Below, piece after piece: positions 63,037-64,000 of a stretch of 64,000 nt of DNA. The stretch is taken from NCBI GenBank assembly GCA_029204225.1, contig CM055100.1, positions 25,673,106 to 25,737,105 of the forward strand. The letters are read 5' to 3'. Each line of letters opens with the position of its first letter. The stretch's first letter is position 1. Below the pieces are notes generated by a model. It had not been told where the DNA came from, made no database searches, and saw only the letters and a list, made by a program, of their open reading frames with translations. The stretch comes from Diphasiastrum complanatum (taxonomy: Eukaryota > Streptophyta > Lycopodiopsida > Lycopodiales > Lycopodiaceae). The position numbers and the translations under genes were made by a program.

Positions 63037-63399
63037 ATGTTGCTTGGGATTCAATTACACGGGTTGGAACTGATCGCCGCTAGAGCTGCACTCCCGCTTC
63101 ACATCTCCTTCCAAATGTTCAGCTATGGACTGCAATGCAACCATGGGAAATGTACCGAAACATGCATTGTTCAGCTAGAACTATTTCCAGATGCCTGTTT
63201 CAGATCTTCACATCTAGGAAGCGCGCATACACTGATCCAAGTGCATGGAGAGATCTACAATGAAGTGAGTACTTTCAAAGCATTAGCATGACTCACATGC
63301 TTGTAAATGGCTTTTCATTACCACTAAACATCCTGTTTATTGCAGCAGGTGATCTCAAGGAAAGAACGTCCTGCCTACTACAATCTGCCAAACAGATAA
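63037..63399 (+). CDS. Small two-exon gene of unknown function
   Basis: Exon 1 63037-63264 (76 codons, MLLGIQLHGLELIAARAALP, LPLHISFQMFSYGLQCNHG, HTLIQVHGEIYNE) ends at a GTGAGT donor. After an 81-base intron ending TTATTGCAG the second exon continues in phase, QVISRKERPAYYNLPNR, and stops at 63397. The result is a 94-residue protein with five Cys in the middle (C.....C...C plus two more). I recognise no family. The GC-richer upstream 62800-63036 looks like a 5' leader. It could instead be the start of a larger gene or a pseudogene fragment. Confidence 0.4.
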
Positions 63400-64000
63400 T
63401 TCTACAGCCTACGTCGATCTAGAACTATAGTTCCTTTGGACTCTTTCAGGATTGTGAATAAACAATAGAATAGGGATTCAACATCTGAGGTCAAAGCCTG
63501 AGCAACTTTCCTAATCCTTGAATACACAAAGATGAACTCATTGCTAACTCAGTTGTCATCATACTGGAATCCAACAGGTTCATTCATCCATCAAAGAGAT
63601 ATGACCAACTGAGCATCATCTTTTGGCAGCATGGTTAGCTATTAAGCTTAATGTAACGTTCCTTAAATCCACAGCAGGTGAACGAGACTACAAGCGTCCA
63701 TCAGAGGAAAGTTTTCTAGCAAGATTTCAATTACATGCATAATTCAGTCCTAATAATTAGGATTTGTAACTTTGCTTACCTACAAAAGTATAGGTTTGAC
63801 AGAAGCAGGGAAAAACACTTATTATTTACGGGGAAGAAAGAACATAATCTTTTCAGGGAAAAGTAAACCTGGGAAATTGACTAAGCCCACCCATAGTTAT
63901 GCTTTCAATTCTCCTCAATGTAAAGAGAATAATAGTAACCAATTAGATTTACACATGAAAATTGGTGAGAATCTTGAAGTGAAACAAATGCGAATAAATT
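63400..64000. other. Downstream region to the window end
   Basis: No supported gene. AAGTTTTCTAGCAAGATTTC and AT-rich sequence follow; it may hold the 3' UTR of the small gene at 63037 or intronic DNA. Confidence 0.4.

Noticed and set aside
62799-63083. A 94-codon frame upstream of the small gene
   Set aside because: It overlaps the better supported exon in another frame; the KKKTKRPWVHKKKG run comes from an A-rich leader.

Overview
The window looks like nuclear DNA of a land plant. It holds Ty1/copia and Ty3/gypsy retrotransposons with plant-type initiator-Met primer sites, an intron-split plant amino-acid transporter of the LHT8/AATL1 type, one NIPA magnesium-transporter exon, GT-AG introns and long dinucleotide tracts. 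The retroelement load and some non-seed-plant-like proteins suggest a fern or another seed-free plant; that last step is inference.

Layout. 1-26289 is a nested stack of mobile elements. A minus-strand copia relic (H) is interrupted by copia-derived element A (445-5468, two LTRs, TSD CTAGC), by an inverted-repeat element (6032-6806) and by copia-derived element B (LTR 6974-7445). B is split by a large terminal-inverted-repeat DNA transposon (8468-20956). That transposon is itself split, inside its right terminal repeat, by copia element D (15323-20929, TSD TTTTT). A fairly well preserved copia element C follows (gag-pol 21619-25570, 3' LTR 25585-26289). 26290-32700 holds non-coding, retroelement-like DNA, a probable long LTR with a cluster of hairpins (29527-29892) and a copia RT relic. 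32721-35432 (minus) is the clearest host gene, a five-exon LHT8-like transporter. 36600-40800 is gene-poor with tandem duplications and very long microsatellites, plus a Penelope-like reverse transcriptase fragment. 41041-43215 (minus) is a Ty3/gypsy chromovirus relic and 43257-44815 a copia relic. 44816-50790 is mostly non-coding, with a third member of the inverted-repeat family at 46558-46948. 50790-51530 is the end of a LINE. 52709-56430 is a decayed multi-exon gene that appears to join a ParB-like domain to an SAM-methyltransferase-like domain. 57307-57399 is an isolated NIPA exon. The rest is AT-rich DNA with an LTR fragment and one small unrecognised two-exon gene (63037-63399).

Most notable: (1) a DNA-transposon family with CATTAGAGG...CCTCTAATG ends and no target duplication. 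Exact removal restores the reading frame of the interrupted copia gene at two independent sites. The large member encodes a Ulp1/C48-like protease and an unclassified transposase candidate. (2) Two defective copia elements share a related, non-copia extra coding segment. (3) A cluster of hairpins has a conserved loop but different, individually complementary stems. (4) The ParB-methyltransferase-like gene. Coordinates of intron-containing and degenerate features are approximate; no database search was possible.
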